Source: Sarcophilus harrisii
Taxonomy: Eukaryota > Chordata > Mammalia > Dasyuromorphia > Dasyuridae
Assembly (NCBI RefSeq): GCF_902635505.1
Contig: NC_045430.1
Location: 131,641,425-131,705,424 of the forward strand
DNA: 64,000 bases
Reading direction: 5' to 3'
Under the pieces are notes generated by a model, which saw only the letters and a program-made list of their open reading frames with translations, did no database searches and was not told the origin of the DNA. The translations under genes were made by a program, and so were the position numbers. Below, one piece after another: positions 13,601 to 28,059 of this stretch (position 1 is its first letter; the number at the start of each line of letters is the position of its first letter).

Positions 13601-16600
13601 TTCAGTTTAGACCTCAAATATAGGGGAAGGTGGGTTTTCATTAAAAAGACCAATTAATTAAAAGAAAATAAGGTAACAAGTCAGCAAACAAAATTAGGTT
13701 ATGTAATTCCTAAAATTCCTAACTAGAACAAAAGATGTAGAGTTATTACAGGTTGGGAGGGGGAGAGCAAACAAGTGCAATTCCCTGAAATCAGAAAAAG
13801 CAGTATCTTATTCTCTATCAAGTGTCTGTATTTGATCAAAGGGACAAAGACACAGTAACTGGTTTTCAGATAAGACACAGGGATTGCTTGAGACTATACT
13901 TGTAAGAAAATTCCCTGCATCGTTCTTCGAAACTGAGTGGGTTTCTGCTGATTTCCAGCTTTGTCACTGTCAGCATGACCTAGGTAGGAGGTTCAGCCTC
14001 CCAACCATGCAGGATAGGCTCAAACAGTTGATCCACAAGATGGGAGTGGAGGTGATTCACTCGGTTCCCTCCATGATGAAGTGTCCGTGTCCATGGACAG
14101 CAACAAGAGACGTTGGGGAAAGCACCAGGCATGAAGCCAGGACCTGGCCCTCCTCTCAACTGGCTACATGAGAGGCCCTCCGGCCAGTTGTTTGGCTTCT
14201 AACCCTCTGCTGCTTCCCTCTGGCTCTGCCCTGCCTACAGCGTGGTGGTGTTCAGAAATAGGAGTCAGGGTGTGCCCTGTTCTTCCCTGGTAATTCTCCT
14301 AAAGCAGGTGGCCCCGTCCATATATGTCAGAGAAGGCTCTGAGCCCAGACTTTGCTAGCTTCTCTGCATTACTCCACAGTGCCTCTCTGTTCTGACAGTG
14401 CTGAGGAAAGTGCTTTGTAAACTGTAAAACCTTATATGAAATTAAAGTGGTATTATTATTTATTTGTTATCTCACTGCCCATAGTGTTCCTTCATATTAT
14501 TTTTATTTCTTCTTGCAGAATGATTGTGAGTATTGCCAGTATCATATACAATCTCAGTATAAGAAACTCAGTGCCAAGCGAGCAGATTTGCAGTCTTCCT
14601 TCTCTGGAGGTCAAGTGCCAAAGAAATATGCCCGCAAGGGCTCCAGCCTGAAAGAAAGACTATGTCGGGATGGCTTTTACTATGGAGGAGTCTCTTCTGA
14701 GTCCTATGCAGCCTCAGTGTAAGATACCCCAGGTTCTCTGCTAACTTGTCCTTGTGTTGACAGTGTGTGGAGTCAGAACTACATTAATTGAAATAGTTAA
14801 AGAAACAAAGGTTTAAGTTTCCAAGCATATTCATTTATTAAGCATTATGTGCCAGTTGTATAGCTAATTGGAACCAAGGCTTCTTCAGTTTGCTAGATTG
14901 CCCTTCGTGACGAATTGGGTACTTTGTCTTATAATAAGAATATGATACTCCATATTTCAGTTGTGCTTGGGATCATTTTGATAAGTCCTCAGGTAATAGA
15001 GACACCTATAAGTCAGCAGGACCCAGGACATCTGACTCATACCTGAATCTGTTGTACCGTGTGCCAGTCTAGTACTTTACTGGAAGACCTGAGGTATATT
15101 GTACATCAGCCCTGTGCTAGGCCCTGGGAGTATAAGGGGAAAAAAAAGCCCTTATTATTTGGAGTTTACAGACTGATGGTGGGATGCAGCATATATACAG
15201 ATAGATAAGCCAGTGTGTATACAAAGAAATTTCAGGAGACAGTGAATACAACAGTTGGGCCTATTAGGGAGGCCTCATGTAGGCAGTGGTATCTGAGCTT
15301 TGGGAAGCTACAAGGTAAAAGGATGAAGCAAAGTGGAATAAGCTTGTGCACAGCTGAAAAGAAGGTAGAAGATAAATTGTCCCACAGAGGGAACAGCTCT
15401 TAAAACCAAGAGCGTATGAAGAGGAGTAAAATCTCACGTGAAGGCTGCATTGTGGAGCACTTTATGCCAAGCTCAGAGATTTTATATTTTGTCCTAGACA
15501 CAAGATAGAACAAGTCCCTGGAGATTCCGAGTAGAGGTACAACGTGGTCCCATCTTTGTTTAGGGATATCATTTTGGCAATTATATGGAGGAAAGATGAG
15601 ATACTTCCTTTCTTTCTAATAGAATTAAAGGGTTATCACTAGCGTAAAAAAATGTCATTGGAATGTTATTAAAATGCATGTCCCAGAAGGAAACATGGAC
15701 AAGTAGAACAGTTTTGAAAGTAATAATGAATTTGTTAATACAGTTTTACTCTCTTTAAAGTACATTCAAAAAAATTCATGTTTTTTATGCATGTGTAAAT
15801 GTCCACTTTTTTAGTAGATGCTTAATACTTTTTTAGTATTAAGCATCAAAAACCATATGACATTTTTTAAAAAGAAAAAACAGGAAAGATGAGACACTGC
15901 AAGCAGGCACAAATAAAATGGGAGGCTATTTATGACAGCAGCCTAGGTGAGAGCCAATGAGGGCTATGGAGACAATCATTCTTAGCCTAGCTGCTTTAGC
16001 TTTTGAGAGGCTCTTCTCAATAGTTTTTCTTTCTCTTTAGGCTGCAGTTTTATGAACACTCTTCTTAGAGTCAGACTCCTCTGTCTGATTGGGTATAAGA
16101 GATTTGATGGCAGAGAATCTAGATTCAAATTCCAGCTTTGTCACTGGCCTTCCTTGAGCAAATAACTTAGCTAGTCTGGCTTCTGTTTCTCATCTGTGAC
16201 CCCTAATCAGGAATTGCCTAATTCCATGGTAAATTTTCTGAGGCAAATATAGTTACTGGCATAGATTTGTAGAGATGTCCCACGCTTTTGTCAGACTGAT
16301 CAGTTACACCAAAAGAGAGGGACAGGATCTAGCCTCAGCCTAAGTGTGAGTAAAAGTCTCCAGGAGGAAGGAGATGGTATCATATAGTACATATAACAAC
16401 AAAGGACTACAAGGAAACAAGGCCAGTGGACCATAGTCCATTGTATGCATCTTGAATACACATAGTTGTTAGTTTATTGTCTTCTCCTTGAGAACATAAG
16501 CTACTTGAAAGGTCTGTGTTTTTGCCTTTTTTGTTACCCCTAGTGCTTAGTGTAGTGCCTGGCACATAGTAAATATTTAATAAATGATTGTGGGAGTGAT

Positions 16601-18841
16601 AGTATATTAGTAATGTTTTGGAGCTCACTGTTAGAATCACTTGACGACCCACTATTCTAGACTGTTATTTTGTTGCCCAAGTAAATTAACTCACCAGAAA
16701 TTAAAGAAGAAAATCCTTTGTTTTTTAAATGCAGTGGACCTTGGAGAATTGTGAATATAGACTTTGAGTTTACAGGATGTCTATTACTGTACATCTAGGG
16801 GATTGGCATTTTTACTAGGAGCAACACAGCCTTTATTCACTACTTCCAAATGGCCAAGCTTTTGTGAGCTTACAGTAGTTTTTGTTTTCAGATCTTTAGA
16901 TGTTATTTTTCAGTTCATAACCTGTTGGGGTTCGAAGGGAACCCCAAAATGTTGGGATTGCAGGCTGCTATGACAAAATGTCTCAAAAGAATTTACAGAT
17001 TTGGACCCATCTCCAAGTCAAAGGGCCAAGTTTATTATAATTATAATGCCAATTAAAACAGTCTTAAGTTCCAAAAGAAGTTGGCAAGAACTAGGAGCAA
17101 GAAGATAAATTTATAGAGAAAAGTTGGAAAAAACAGATGCTTCATGTCACTGAGCTGTTAATTTTATGGCCTAAAGGTGGAACTGAGGCGTGGACTAGTT
17201 CTGACTTTGTGTGTAGGCACAGTATCCATAGTTCTCTGGGCAGAACTCATTGGGGGGGGGGGGGGGCGAGTTTATTATGGTTATAAGGCCGATTGAGGGG
17301 AATGGAAGAACCTTCCAGAAGTGAGTTTTTAGGCCTAAAACGTCATAGGTCAAGTGGTGGACACCCAGTTTTGTTCTGATCTTGTATCAACTTTAAGTAC
17401 TTCATTAGTCTCAGAAACCCTGTTATCACTTGACTAACAGTCTGTTACCTGACAGCCAGCAATATTTGTGACCTTAGCATCCTGGTCATATAAATAACTG
17501 GGGCAAGATAGCCTAAGGAAAGAATGACATCATTTCCAACTACATCATTCCCAAGGCTAGGTGGTACATCCCTTCCAAAGGGTTGTACCACATTATCTCT
17601 TGATGTGGTGGCCCATGTCTAGGATCCCCAAAGGACATCTAGTACAACTGTCTCATTTGACAGAAGAGGAAACTGGGCCTCTAGTAAAGATAGTGAAGCC
17701 CAGGGTTTTCAGTCTTTTTCTTTTCTTTTTTTGAGACATAAGGGGTTAAATGACTTGATCTGGTTCATACAGCTAGTAAGGTCTGATTCTGGATTTGAAT
17801 TCAGGCCAATATTTCAGTCTTAAAGGAATTCAAGATCATGAGATTTTGTGGGACAACTTTGTGCAGTGGGAAAACATATGTTGTTTTTGGATGTAGAGTT
17901 TGAATCTTGTTCCTACCATCTTACAGTTGTGACTTTGTCCAAGTCCCCCAGCCTCTGTGTTAGAAAAGGGGGATGGACTAGATGGCTCTCTATCGCAGTT
18001 GTTTGGTTTCCACATCCTAAATCCTGGTGACCCTAAGATTTTTATGTCAGTTCTAATGAAGATAAGATAGCTGTCTTAAGTGAATGTGTAGGAAATAGGG
18101 GAAGAATTAGAGCTTTTCACCAAATGATTCAGAAGATCCTTGGCCATGGTCCCTGACTTTCTTTTGGACTGCTCTTGTCATTAACAGTGCATCCACCACT
18201 GCTCCTAAGAAGACTATTCAGACCACTCTGAGCAACTTGGTTTTAAGAGGCACAGATGCAGTTGTCCAAGAAACACGACAGAAACTAGGTACTTTTCCCC
18301 TCTTCTCCCATTTCTAAAAGGACTTTCTTTTCTAGTCTGAATTCATTTAGTAATTGGAATTAGTGGTAGATACCATGTCCTCATTCAAGTTCTAGAAGGC
18401 CACATACTGTCTATATAAACAATATGGTCTAATCTCATGTTCAGAGTTACTAAATCTCTTTGGGTCTCTATCTTTACAGTGGTATCTATAATGCCGGACA
18501 CATGCCAACTACCATATATTATCTTAATATAATCAGTTATCTCTTTATAGATGCTGGCAAAAACTCATTAGTACCTGGCATAGGAGTTGGGGCTTAGTAA
18601 ATATAAATTAATATAAATATAAATAGTAAATGAATAGACTCATGCAGAGTCCATGCAAAATTTTGCCTATCCAATCCTAATTGAAAATAGACTGCAGTTC
18701 TGCTCAGGTGGTTGGACTTTAGGGTCTTTCTCTTAATGTTCCTCCCTTATTCAGGCCTGAATTATGTGTGCCAAGTTTAAAAAAAAAAAAAAAAAGTAAT
18801 GAACTTAGTTTCAAATTAACTTCAGGTTCTAAACTTTATCA

Positions 18842-18881
<40 letters not shown>

Positions 18882-21800
18882 TATCCTTCAGGTCTTCCAC
18901 AGAAGAATATTTCATGTTCTGAGGAATTTAAGCAGTTAATGGATTTACCTACAGTTGGAGCAAGAAACCTAAAAAAACATTTGGCCAAATCCAAATCACC
19001 AGGTACCTTAATATTTACTATGTGCCAGACTGGAGATTTAAGTACAGAGAATGAAAAGACACATACAGTGTACTTACATTTTAATAGGGAAGATAATAAG
19101 CATGTGTTAAAAAAAAAAAAAAAAAAAAAAAACATACAAAATAGGTAAAATACAAAGTAGGTAAGTTACTTACAAAATAAGTATAAGATAGTTCACAAAG
19201 AAGGGCACTAGAGCTTCATGAAAAAGATGTTGCCTAAATTACATCTTAAAGAGAGAAGGACTCTTAAGCAGAGGTAAGGAGGAAGTATATTCCAAACATG
19301 GGGATGAATGATGCAGAGTCACCAAGATATAAGATGGAGTGTTTAGTGAATAGAATGGAGAGGTAAGTTTTCCAGGATCTCTTTATGAGGTGAAAAGTAA
19401 TTAATATCCACAGAAACTGGAAAATAGGATAGGGCAAAGTTATGAAGGGCTTGAGAGGCAGAGAAGCTCTATCCATCTCCTAGGAAACCTCTAGAGCCAG
19501 TTGAGTAAGGGAATCACATGGTCAGATTTGCCCTTAAGAAAAATTGTCAGTAGTATACAGAACACAGTATGGTGTCTCCTTGAGGCAAAAGGACCAATAA
19601 GGAAGCTGTCGCAGTAATCTGGGTGAAAAATTATGAGGGCTTAAGGTAATAGCTGTGTGAGGAGAGGAGTCAGATGGAAGAGATACTTCGAAGGGAGAAA
19701 TAGTGGATATGTGGCATGAGAGAGATTAATACTAAGATTGGATATCTGAGACAATATTGGAAGGCTGTTGGTGCCCTGAATAGAAATGGGGAAATCTGGA
19801 AGAGAGGAAGGTTTAGGGGGAAAGTTATGACTTCAGTTTTAGACATAGTGAGTTTAATGTGAATAGAGTACTAGGTCTGGAGTCAAAAACTGAGTTCAAA
19901 TGTTGTGTCAGACACTTAATAGCTATGTAACCTTGGGCATCCTTAATTGTGAGATGGGGTTGATAATAGCACCTCCTCCTCAGGATTGTTGTGAAGGCCA
20001 AATGAGGCAATATTTATAGTGCAATTAGCTCTAGAACAGTACCTGATTCATAATATATAAATGTTAACTATTACCACCATCGTCATCACTATTATTTTTT
20101 AGCATTTTTAGGACATTGCATTTGAAATGTCCAATAGGTAATGTTTTAGGGCTAAGGCTGGGGCATGAGATGGAGCTAGATATAAATCTGGTAGAAATGT
20201 AGGTGGAGAAAGGGATCAGAGGGGAGAGATGTTTTAAGGGACATCAGTTTTTCTTTAGTATATTTTAAGATGAACATTTGGAAGGAACTTAATTCATTTA
20301 TATTTTAGGAGTTCTGGGAAATCCTCGTCCTCTTGTTCAATCCATCCCTGCATCAGCTTTACTGAAACAACAGAAACAACAAATGTTGGAAATGAGGAAA
20401 AAGAGAACAGAGGAAATCCAGAAGCGGTAATAACAGTAATTACTGTTCTACATTCACTTAACATATCTCATTAATTTTTAGGTTGGATCAATGAGATTTA
20501 GCTGTTTGAAATAGAATTGTCAATGTGTTGCTTTTTAGACTTAAGTTATTGAAGTCTAAATAACCATTCCTGTGCCCTGAAGTGAAACAATGTAGGATAC
20601 ATTAATTGTTAATTCAACAACTTCATTTTGTAGATGAAAAAGATTGAAGGAAGAGAAAATCATTGTTGAAGTTATCATTGTTCTTCTCTCCTAAAGACCT
20701 CCTATTTCGCCATATGTATTTTTTCTTCCTGATAAAGAGAGAGCAGAGGGAGTTGTAATACAAGGAAAGTTATGGGATTTACCCAGCATGCCCATAATAG
20801 GGTTGAAATCCATATTTCTTGATTCCCAAGTCTAATGCATAGGGTACTAATCTGTAAAGGCAGCTGGTGGTTTTTTTTTTTTAAACCATCTTAATTATCA
20901 TAGCATTTAATAACCTACTAGTTGGCTCTCTGTTCTCTCCTTTCCAGCCCACAGATCATACTCCTTGACCAAAAAAAAAAAGGGGGGGGGGGAGAGATTG
21001 AAAAGTTCTGCCTTCCCAATACCGTCTATCAAGGCCATATCTTGAATTAGTTGTAAAATGTAATGTTATCTCTGTTGTGTTATATTTTTATTTGTTTTGC
21101 AAAATAATTCCCAATTTTGGTTCCAATGCACTAGGGAATGTTGCTAGACACAAATATATGGCACTTCTGTTCTAGAGAACACTAACTGGTGCCATTCTAG
21201 CACCAAATCTATGAAACTATGACTTTTAAAATAAAAAAATTCAAATTGTATGAAATATGTGCATCTTAATTCTATGAAAAAAAATTATCTCGGTTGGATT
21301 AAGAATTTAAACACTTTGGAATAAAAGATGAAGTTAGTGGTAACTTCTGTGTGTTTGTTTGAAGTTACCCCACAGAAGAAAATGCTTTGTTATCAGCTTA
21401 TTTTTATCTGACATAAGTATTACTTCAGTTCTTCCCATTCTTAATTATTAGGATATATTCTGTTTTTACACAGTCTTATGCATGCTTATTTTGTTCTTGC
21501 ATGTTTCTTTAAAGGTTTCTTGAAAGTACAGCTGGAGTCAAAAGACCAGCTTCATTTTCATCTTCAGAGAATTCCACTTTGCAGTCTCCGAGGCCAGGGG
21601 CGGAATTCCCGAAGGTGAAAAGATCCCTCAGTCCACAGACCCCCAAGCTTGGACGAGGATTTTCAGAAGGAGATGATATTCTCTTCTTTGACGACTCTCC
21701 TCCACCGGGACCAAAGTTGAGCGCTTTAGCAGAAACGAAGAAGGTAATGGCTGCTCAGCCTCATAGAGCTTATGTTGTAAGAACCTTAACACTGCACTGT

Positions 21801-24800
21801 GACTGAATAACTAGGTATTGTTGGTGATTAGACCTAAAGACACTTGGAAGAAGGATCAGCGTTTTTCCTGCACCTCATGGTCACAAAACATATTCCTCCC
21901 CATTACCTTGTTTTATCCTTCCAATGAATGTCTCAGTGAGAGCTGATACCAATTCCATGATCCCTGTTTATGGATCCAATGATGGAAACTTTGAAATTAG
22001 ATGGCTTGCCTACTAAGAATGTTAAACTGAAGCAAGGGTTTGCTGCTTTTGAGTATATTGCTTAATTTGATTAACATTTTAAGAGATTTAAATTTCATCC
22101 TTTATTATTATCGTTCTATATGAATAGAAAGAGGTCAGTTTTTAAGATACTTTGCAATCATTCTTATTTGTTATTTTGTAATCAGGTTGGAGGATTAATG
22201 ACACACAAAGAGTAAAAGGCTGAAGAGCCATAGGACTGCAGAATGAGGGGGATACTTGAGACCTTCTAATCCAATTCCCCTATTTTTCAAAAATTGTAGG
22301 TCCATTATATTTTGACCCCCAAAAAAATCCCAACAAACAAGCAACAAACCCTCTCCTAATCCCCTCCTCCCCACACACACATACACAAGAAAGAGGTGTA
22401 TTTTAACAAAGTTCATAGTGTGGAAAGATGAAAGCAAGTGAGGGTAGGTAGTGGGAAATGGCACAGAAGGATTGCACAGTCCTGTAAAAATAGTCCCAGA
22501 GCAACTAAAGTTCAGAAATAAACTGAGGTTGGTGAGGAGAGCTAAGGATAACAAAAATGGGAGGGATTTTTTGGTTGTTGTTTTATTGGAGGAAAGATCA
22601 AACAGGAGTCATGTGGCTGCATTTCATGATGGATGATGTAATTTAATAGGTGGCATTAGGAAGGCAGAACTTTTCGATCCCTTTTTTTTTCTGTGAAGGA
22701 GTATGATCTGTGGGTTAAAAAGGAGAAGACAAAACCAGTTAGTAGGCTGTTAAACATTAAGATAATTAAGGAGGTTTAAAAAAAAAAAAAAAAAGCTGCC
22801 TACTGAAGTCAGCTGGCCCAAATGAATTTTGAAAGACAGCCCGTAGCTGGCACAATTGATTTGAATGGGTTTTTTTTCTTCCTTTTTTAAAGACAATATT
22901 TTGTCCCAGAGAATATTTTTACTTAATCTACACGAAGGCAGCCCTATTTTCACAGGATCCCTTTTCGTTAAGTTGAGCATTTCCCCCCTCCCATTTGTCA
23001 ACTCTTTACCTAATTTTGGAATTTTACTTAACTTGCTGATTCCGTTTTCTTCTGGTACTTATCTAATTCTTTCCCCTTTTACTCTCTTTTTAAAATCATT
23101 TCCTTTTCATGTATGTGTGTAAATCCAAATCTGTCTTTCTTTTCTTCCCCCCAAATTCTTTTGTGTGAAAGTGTTTCTCTGGTTTTTGATGCCTTTTTCT
23201 TAAAAAGGTTTTCTTTATCTTATTTTCTTCAGTAATCTTTTTCTGTTCATTCTAATTTTTTATTATTTGATTCATGGTCTTGGTACCTATTTATTCCTTC
23301 TTTAATCTCTGTGTTTGTCATGGAATTAAAGCTTCTAAAATACCAAGCCTAAATTATTCTTTTAACTAATTTTTATGTTAATGTTATTGTAGATCTTGTT
23401 CCCTCTTCCCTTTTCCTGTTATGCCTCGCTCCCCAAATAAAACACAAAAGAGGAATTATATATCAGAGGTAGAATAATTATGACTGCCTCCATAAAACAC
23501 AAAAGCATCAATTCCTGTAGAAAGTAGAGAGAATAGAGGCATTGCCCTATGGTAGAAATGTCCCTCTGTCTCAGATTGCTCACTCTAATTCTACCCTCAG
23601 CCTTCCACAAGATAATTTTCATTTGTATATAATCTCTCTGGACTCATGCCCTTGTCCCTTTCCAAATGGCATTTGCTTCCAGTAACTCTGACTTCCCTTC
23701 TTCTAAGACTTCTATGCTGTTGTTCACAAAGGAACAATAGTCACAGAGGTAGTAAGTAGTCTTCTTGTGTACCCAGTTGAGACTCCTGATACCATCCCAT
23801 CTCTTATAACAAAATATATCTCTCTCTCCCTCTTCCCCCTCCCTACTAATATGGTAGTATTCTTCAGAGGAATTCTTTCCCATTGCTAAATCAAGATCTC
23901 TTTTGTTTCAACTTATTTCAGTTCTTCCCTTTTCTCCTACAGTACCTGTTATTGCTGAGAGAATACAGGAGTTATTTTTCTTCTATTGTTTAACTTGTAC
24001 CTAATTAGGGAACATCAACATTTTCTATCTTCTACCTCCCTATTCCCTTTTATGTACCTTCCCATTCTTCAGTTTTTCTCACAAAATATATTGATTTATC
24101 TATTGGGCAGGTGGACAGATTTAATTCATCATGTTTCAGTCCTATTCTTCCACTGTCACTTCTCCTCTTCCTTAAATTCTGCTTTAACCTTTATTTCCTT
24201 ATGTATTTTGAGAAAGAACTATCTGGTCTCTCCATGATTTAGATTTAGATTATATATATTTATTTATTTTCCTCAATAGTATTTTATTTTTTCAAATTTT
24301 TGTATGGATAGTTTCAACATTCAGTTTTGCAAGATTTCAAATTTTTTCTCCCTCCCTCTTTTACTTTCACCCTCCCCAAAACAGCAAGAAATCTGATATA
24401 GGTTAAGCCTGTATAATCCTCTTAAACATATTTCCATATTTGTCATGTTGTACAAGGAAAATCAGAACAAAAGGGAAAAAAACACTTTGTTTTTTTTTTT
24501 CAAATCCTTAAGTATTTCCTTTTTTCCTCTTTAATAGTCTCTAGACACCGCAAAATTTATTGTTATTTGTTTTTTCTTAGGTGATTGTGTTTATTTACCT
24601 TCTGGTTCTGTTGTTTAAGGTATTTTTAAGTCAAGTAATCTGTCCATATTATTTGTTTCTTCTTTTTGTAAGAATGTTTCTGACACATCTTTTTCATGGA
24701 TTCTTTGGCTTAGATTTGTAGACAGTAGTGTCTTTTTAGGTTTTTTCTTGACTCTTTTGCTTTTCCAAGTATATTAATCAATTCCATTTTCTGTCTTTTA

Positions 24801-27800
24801 GTTTATGCATTAGAATTTTTTTTTATTGTTGTTTTTTTCTGGTTATACATGTACATTAATTTTTTAAATACACATTTTTTTATTAATCATGTTGGGAGAG
24901 AAATCAGAACAAAAGCAAAAAACCATAAGAGAAAAAACAGAAAAGAAGAAAAAGAAAAAAAACGTGAACATGACATGTGTTGATTTACATTCATTCTCCA
25001 TAGTTCTCTCTTTGGATACAGATGGCATTTTCTATCCAAAGTGTATTGTATCACTGAACCAGAGAGAAAGAACCAAGTCTTTCATTGTTGATCAATTCTG
25101 TGTACGCTGTATTCCTGATTCTACTTGATTTGCTCAGCATTAATTCATGTAAATATTTCCAGGCCTTTCTAAAATCAGCTTGTTCCTAATTTTTTATAGA
25201 AAAATACTATTTCATTACTTTCATATACCATAACATATTCAGCTATTCCCCGGTTGTTGGACATCTACTTATTTTCCAATTCTTTGCCACCACAAAAAGA
25301 GCATGCATTAGAATTTGTTATTAGATTTTCCATTTCTTTGTATTTGAAGATCTTCCTCTTGGCCATTTCCTGAATTTGTTTCTTGTCATTGAAATAATCA
25401 CATATAACCTCTCTGTATCTTGGAGTTTGAAGTGTAAAGTCTTTTTCTGGAAGTGTTCTATAGATTGTGTTTTGTATTGTTTATTCAGAAGTTCCGGACT
25501 GTTTTCTTATCTTGTTCTATGATATTAAAGTTTTTGATTTCTCATGTCCTTATGCAGATCTTTGATCCTTAAATTGTCGCTATGTATCATATCTTCATGA
25601 TCAATGTTTTGTTTGTGTAGAAATAATAGGTTCTCTTAACATTATTGCTTTTTATCCCTTTTCTTTCTGATTATCCTTAAGAATATTTATATTTTGCATT
25701 ATAAAAATCCAACATAGTTTCATCAAGAATGGGTCATACTAGACTAGTCTCCTATCTTTCACTGAGTAATTAACTGGGAGGTCATAGACACGTTTTAAAT
25801 ACTGTTTACCTAGGTTTTTAATAGAGCATTTGATAAAATCTCCCATGTTATTCTTGTGGAGAAAAAAGACTGAAAGATATGGACTAGAAAACAGAATAAT
25901 TGGGCAAATTTGGAACTGTTGAATGGCTAGAGCTTGAGAGAAATCATTTATGTTTTGATATTTTCTTAAGACTTTTAGTGAAAGATTTCCAACTATATAT
26001 CTTTAGCTTTATAATATTTAACATTTTAGCAATGATTTAGTTAAAGATATAGCATAGTCACTTTTACAAATGATACAGATGATGGAGGAATTGCTGATAT
26101 GTCAGATTATAAAGTTAGAATCCAAAAATATCTTGTTTTGTAGGACTAAAATAATGGTTCAAAGTTACTTACATGAAAATTAATAGGAACTAATATAAAG
26201 TTTCAAAATTGTTCAGATCACCTTCATAAGATAAGGTAAAGAATGAATCTAAACAGTTCACCTTTATAAGATCTAGGAGTCCAGTGGATTGTAAATTCAA
26301 CATAAATTGATAGTGTGATATAGCAGCCAAAAATCCTAATCATAGACATTACCATAGGTTGTGGTCCTTCTGCCATGATTCGTGTTTGCACTGACTCTGT
26401 TGAGATATCAATGGCAAGTAGATATCCAGGGCTTTAGGGGATTACTTTACCAATTGTGGTATTGAGAGAAGAGATGCCATTTGCATCTTGTATGCTTCAC
26501 AGGTACCCACACACGTGTTTGCATACACGGGTACACCAAGTATTCCTCATGGGGGCTTTTTTTTTTTTTTTTAATTGGTGTCACAGTTGCTGTCCCTACA
26601 TCCAGGTCTTAAATTCAACCTGAGGTGATCCAAGTAAGAGCTGATGCATATCACATTTAATCTCTAATCCAGCAGGTTGTCCAAAACAGGACAGCCCAAC
26701 AAATTGGATTGTGACTTTAGGAATTAAGATCTATGGCTCAGTGCCCTAAACAGAAATTTGGATAAGGCACTATTTATTGCATATTTATTATTATTGAATC
26801 CTTCTCCTTCCTATCCTTTTCATAGTTACAAATTTGATTTTCCTAAAGCACATATGTCATCTAAGAATTTCAAGTTATTTCTTTTCTCTAGCTCAGAAAG
26901 GAAACTCTTGTTTTCCATTTAAACCCCTTTTCAGACTAGCTCTAACCTGTCTTCTCAGTCTGGTATATTTCTCTCCATGCAGTCTATTTTCTAGCCATAT
27001 TGCCCTACTTTATGTTTCCCCATGCCAATCTCATCTCCCCTTTCTCAGTAAAAAATTTTTTTGTTTAAAATTTTTCATTTAAAAAATTTTTATTGATGTC
27101 TTTTATTTTTGCATCACTTACATTCGCCAATATATCACTCCTTCTCCATGCCTTTTGTACGAGGTTATTCTCTCCTTCCCCTTCACCCTCATCTTGGAAT
27201 GTTCTCGTTTAAAACCTCTAACTCCCTTTAAGGCTTAATTCAAATACAACTTCACACAAGATTCCTTTCCTGATCTCCAGAATTGTTAGTGCTCCCTCAT
27301 TCCACTCCCATGAATTTATTTTGTAGTATCTATTTATCTGTTTACATATACCCTCAGTACAATGAAGGAAACGGGGCAGTAGAATGGAAGCTCTTTGAGA
27401 TCAAGGACTGTTTTCTTTTGCTTTTGAAGCTCTTTGAGATCAAGGACTATTTTCTTTTGCTTTTGTATCCCCCAGTGCTTGGGAGAGTGCTTTATATATG
27501 GCAGATGTTTAACTACATATTTGTTGACTTGACTTGTAAACCCTATTGCAGAACCCACATCTGGCTATACATTTTCAATCTTGTTGAGTGGAAACCACAC
27601 CTGACTGGTTATCAGGATCCTTGACTTCAGCCTCAGTTCCTTTATTTGTAAAATGAAGGTGTTGCAAACAGATGTTCTCTTAAGAGCCCTCCTAGTTCTG
27701 ATATTTTATAATTCTAAGTAACCAATGCATTTCACTGTAGCAGGGCTAGAATGTTAGCCAAATTCTAAGATTAAAATTAGTAGGGATAAATGTGCAGTTG

Positions 27801-28026
27801 CATATTTTAGTTTTTAAAAAATCATTTTCAAAAGTAGAAGATTGGAGGAAATGAGTAAACTATAGGTCATCTGAAAGATATGGGGCCTTTAAGAGTTTAC
27901 AAGTTCAATGTGAGTGGCAACCTAGAAAGCCAGCTGAAGTGACAGAGAAGCATAGTGTCTGAGGCGAAGAGAGTTGTACTACAACTGGGATTTCATAAAA
28001 TATAGTAGGTTCTTCCATACTAAAGA

Positions 28027-28059
<33 letters not shown>

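Noticed and set aside
13884-14171. 95-codon frame in a GC-richer intron block
   Set aside because: No recognisable domain, no splice support and it lies in an MCM10 intron.
22195-22554. 119-codon - strand frame with hydrophobic stretches
   Set aside because: It overlaps a MIR-like remnant and a C-rich patch, with no family match or splice context.
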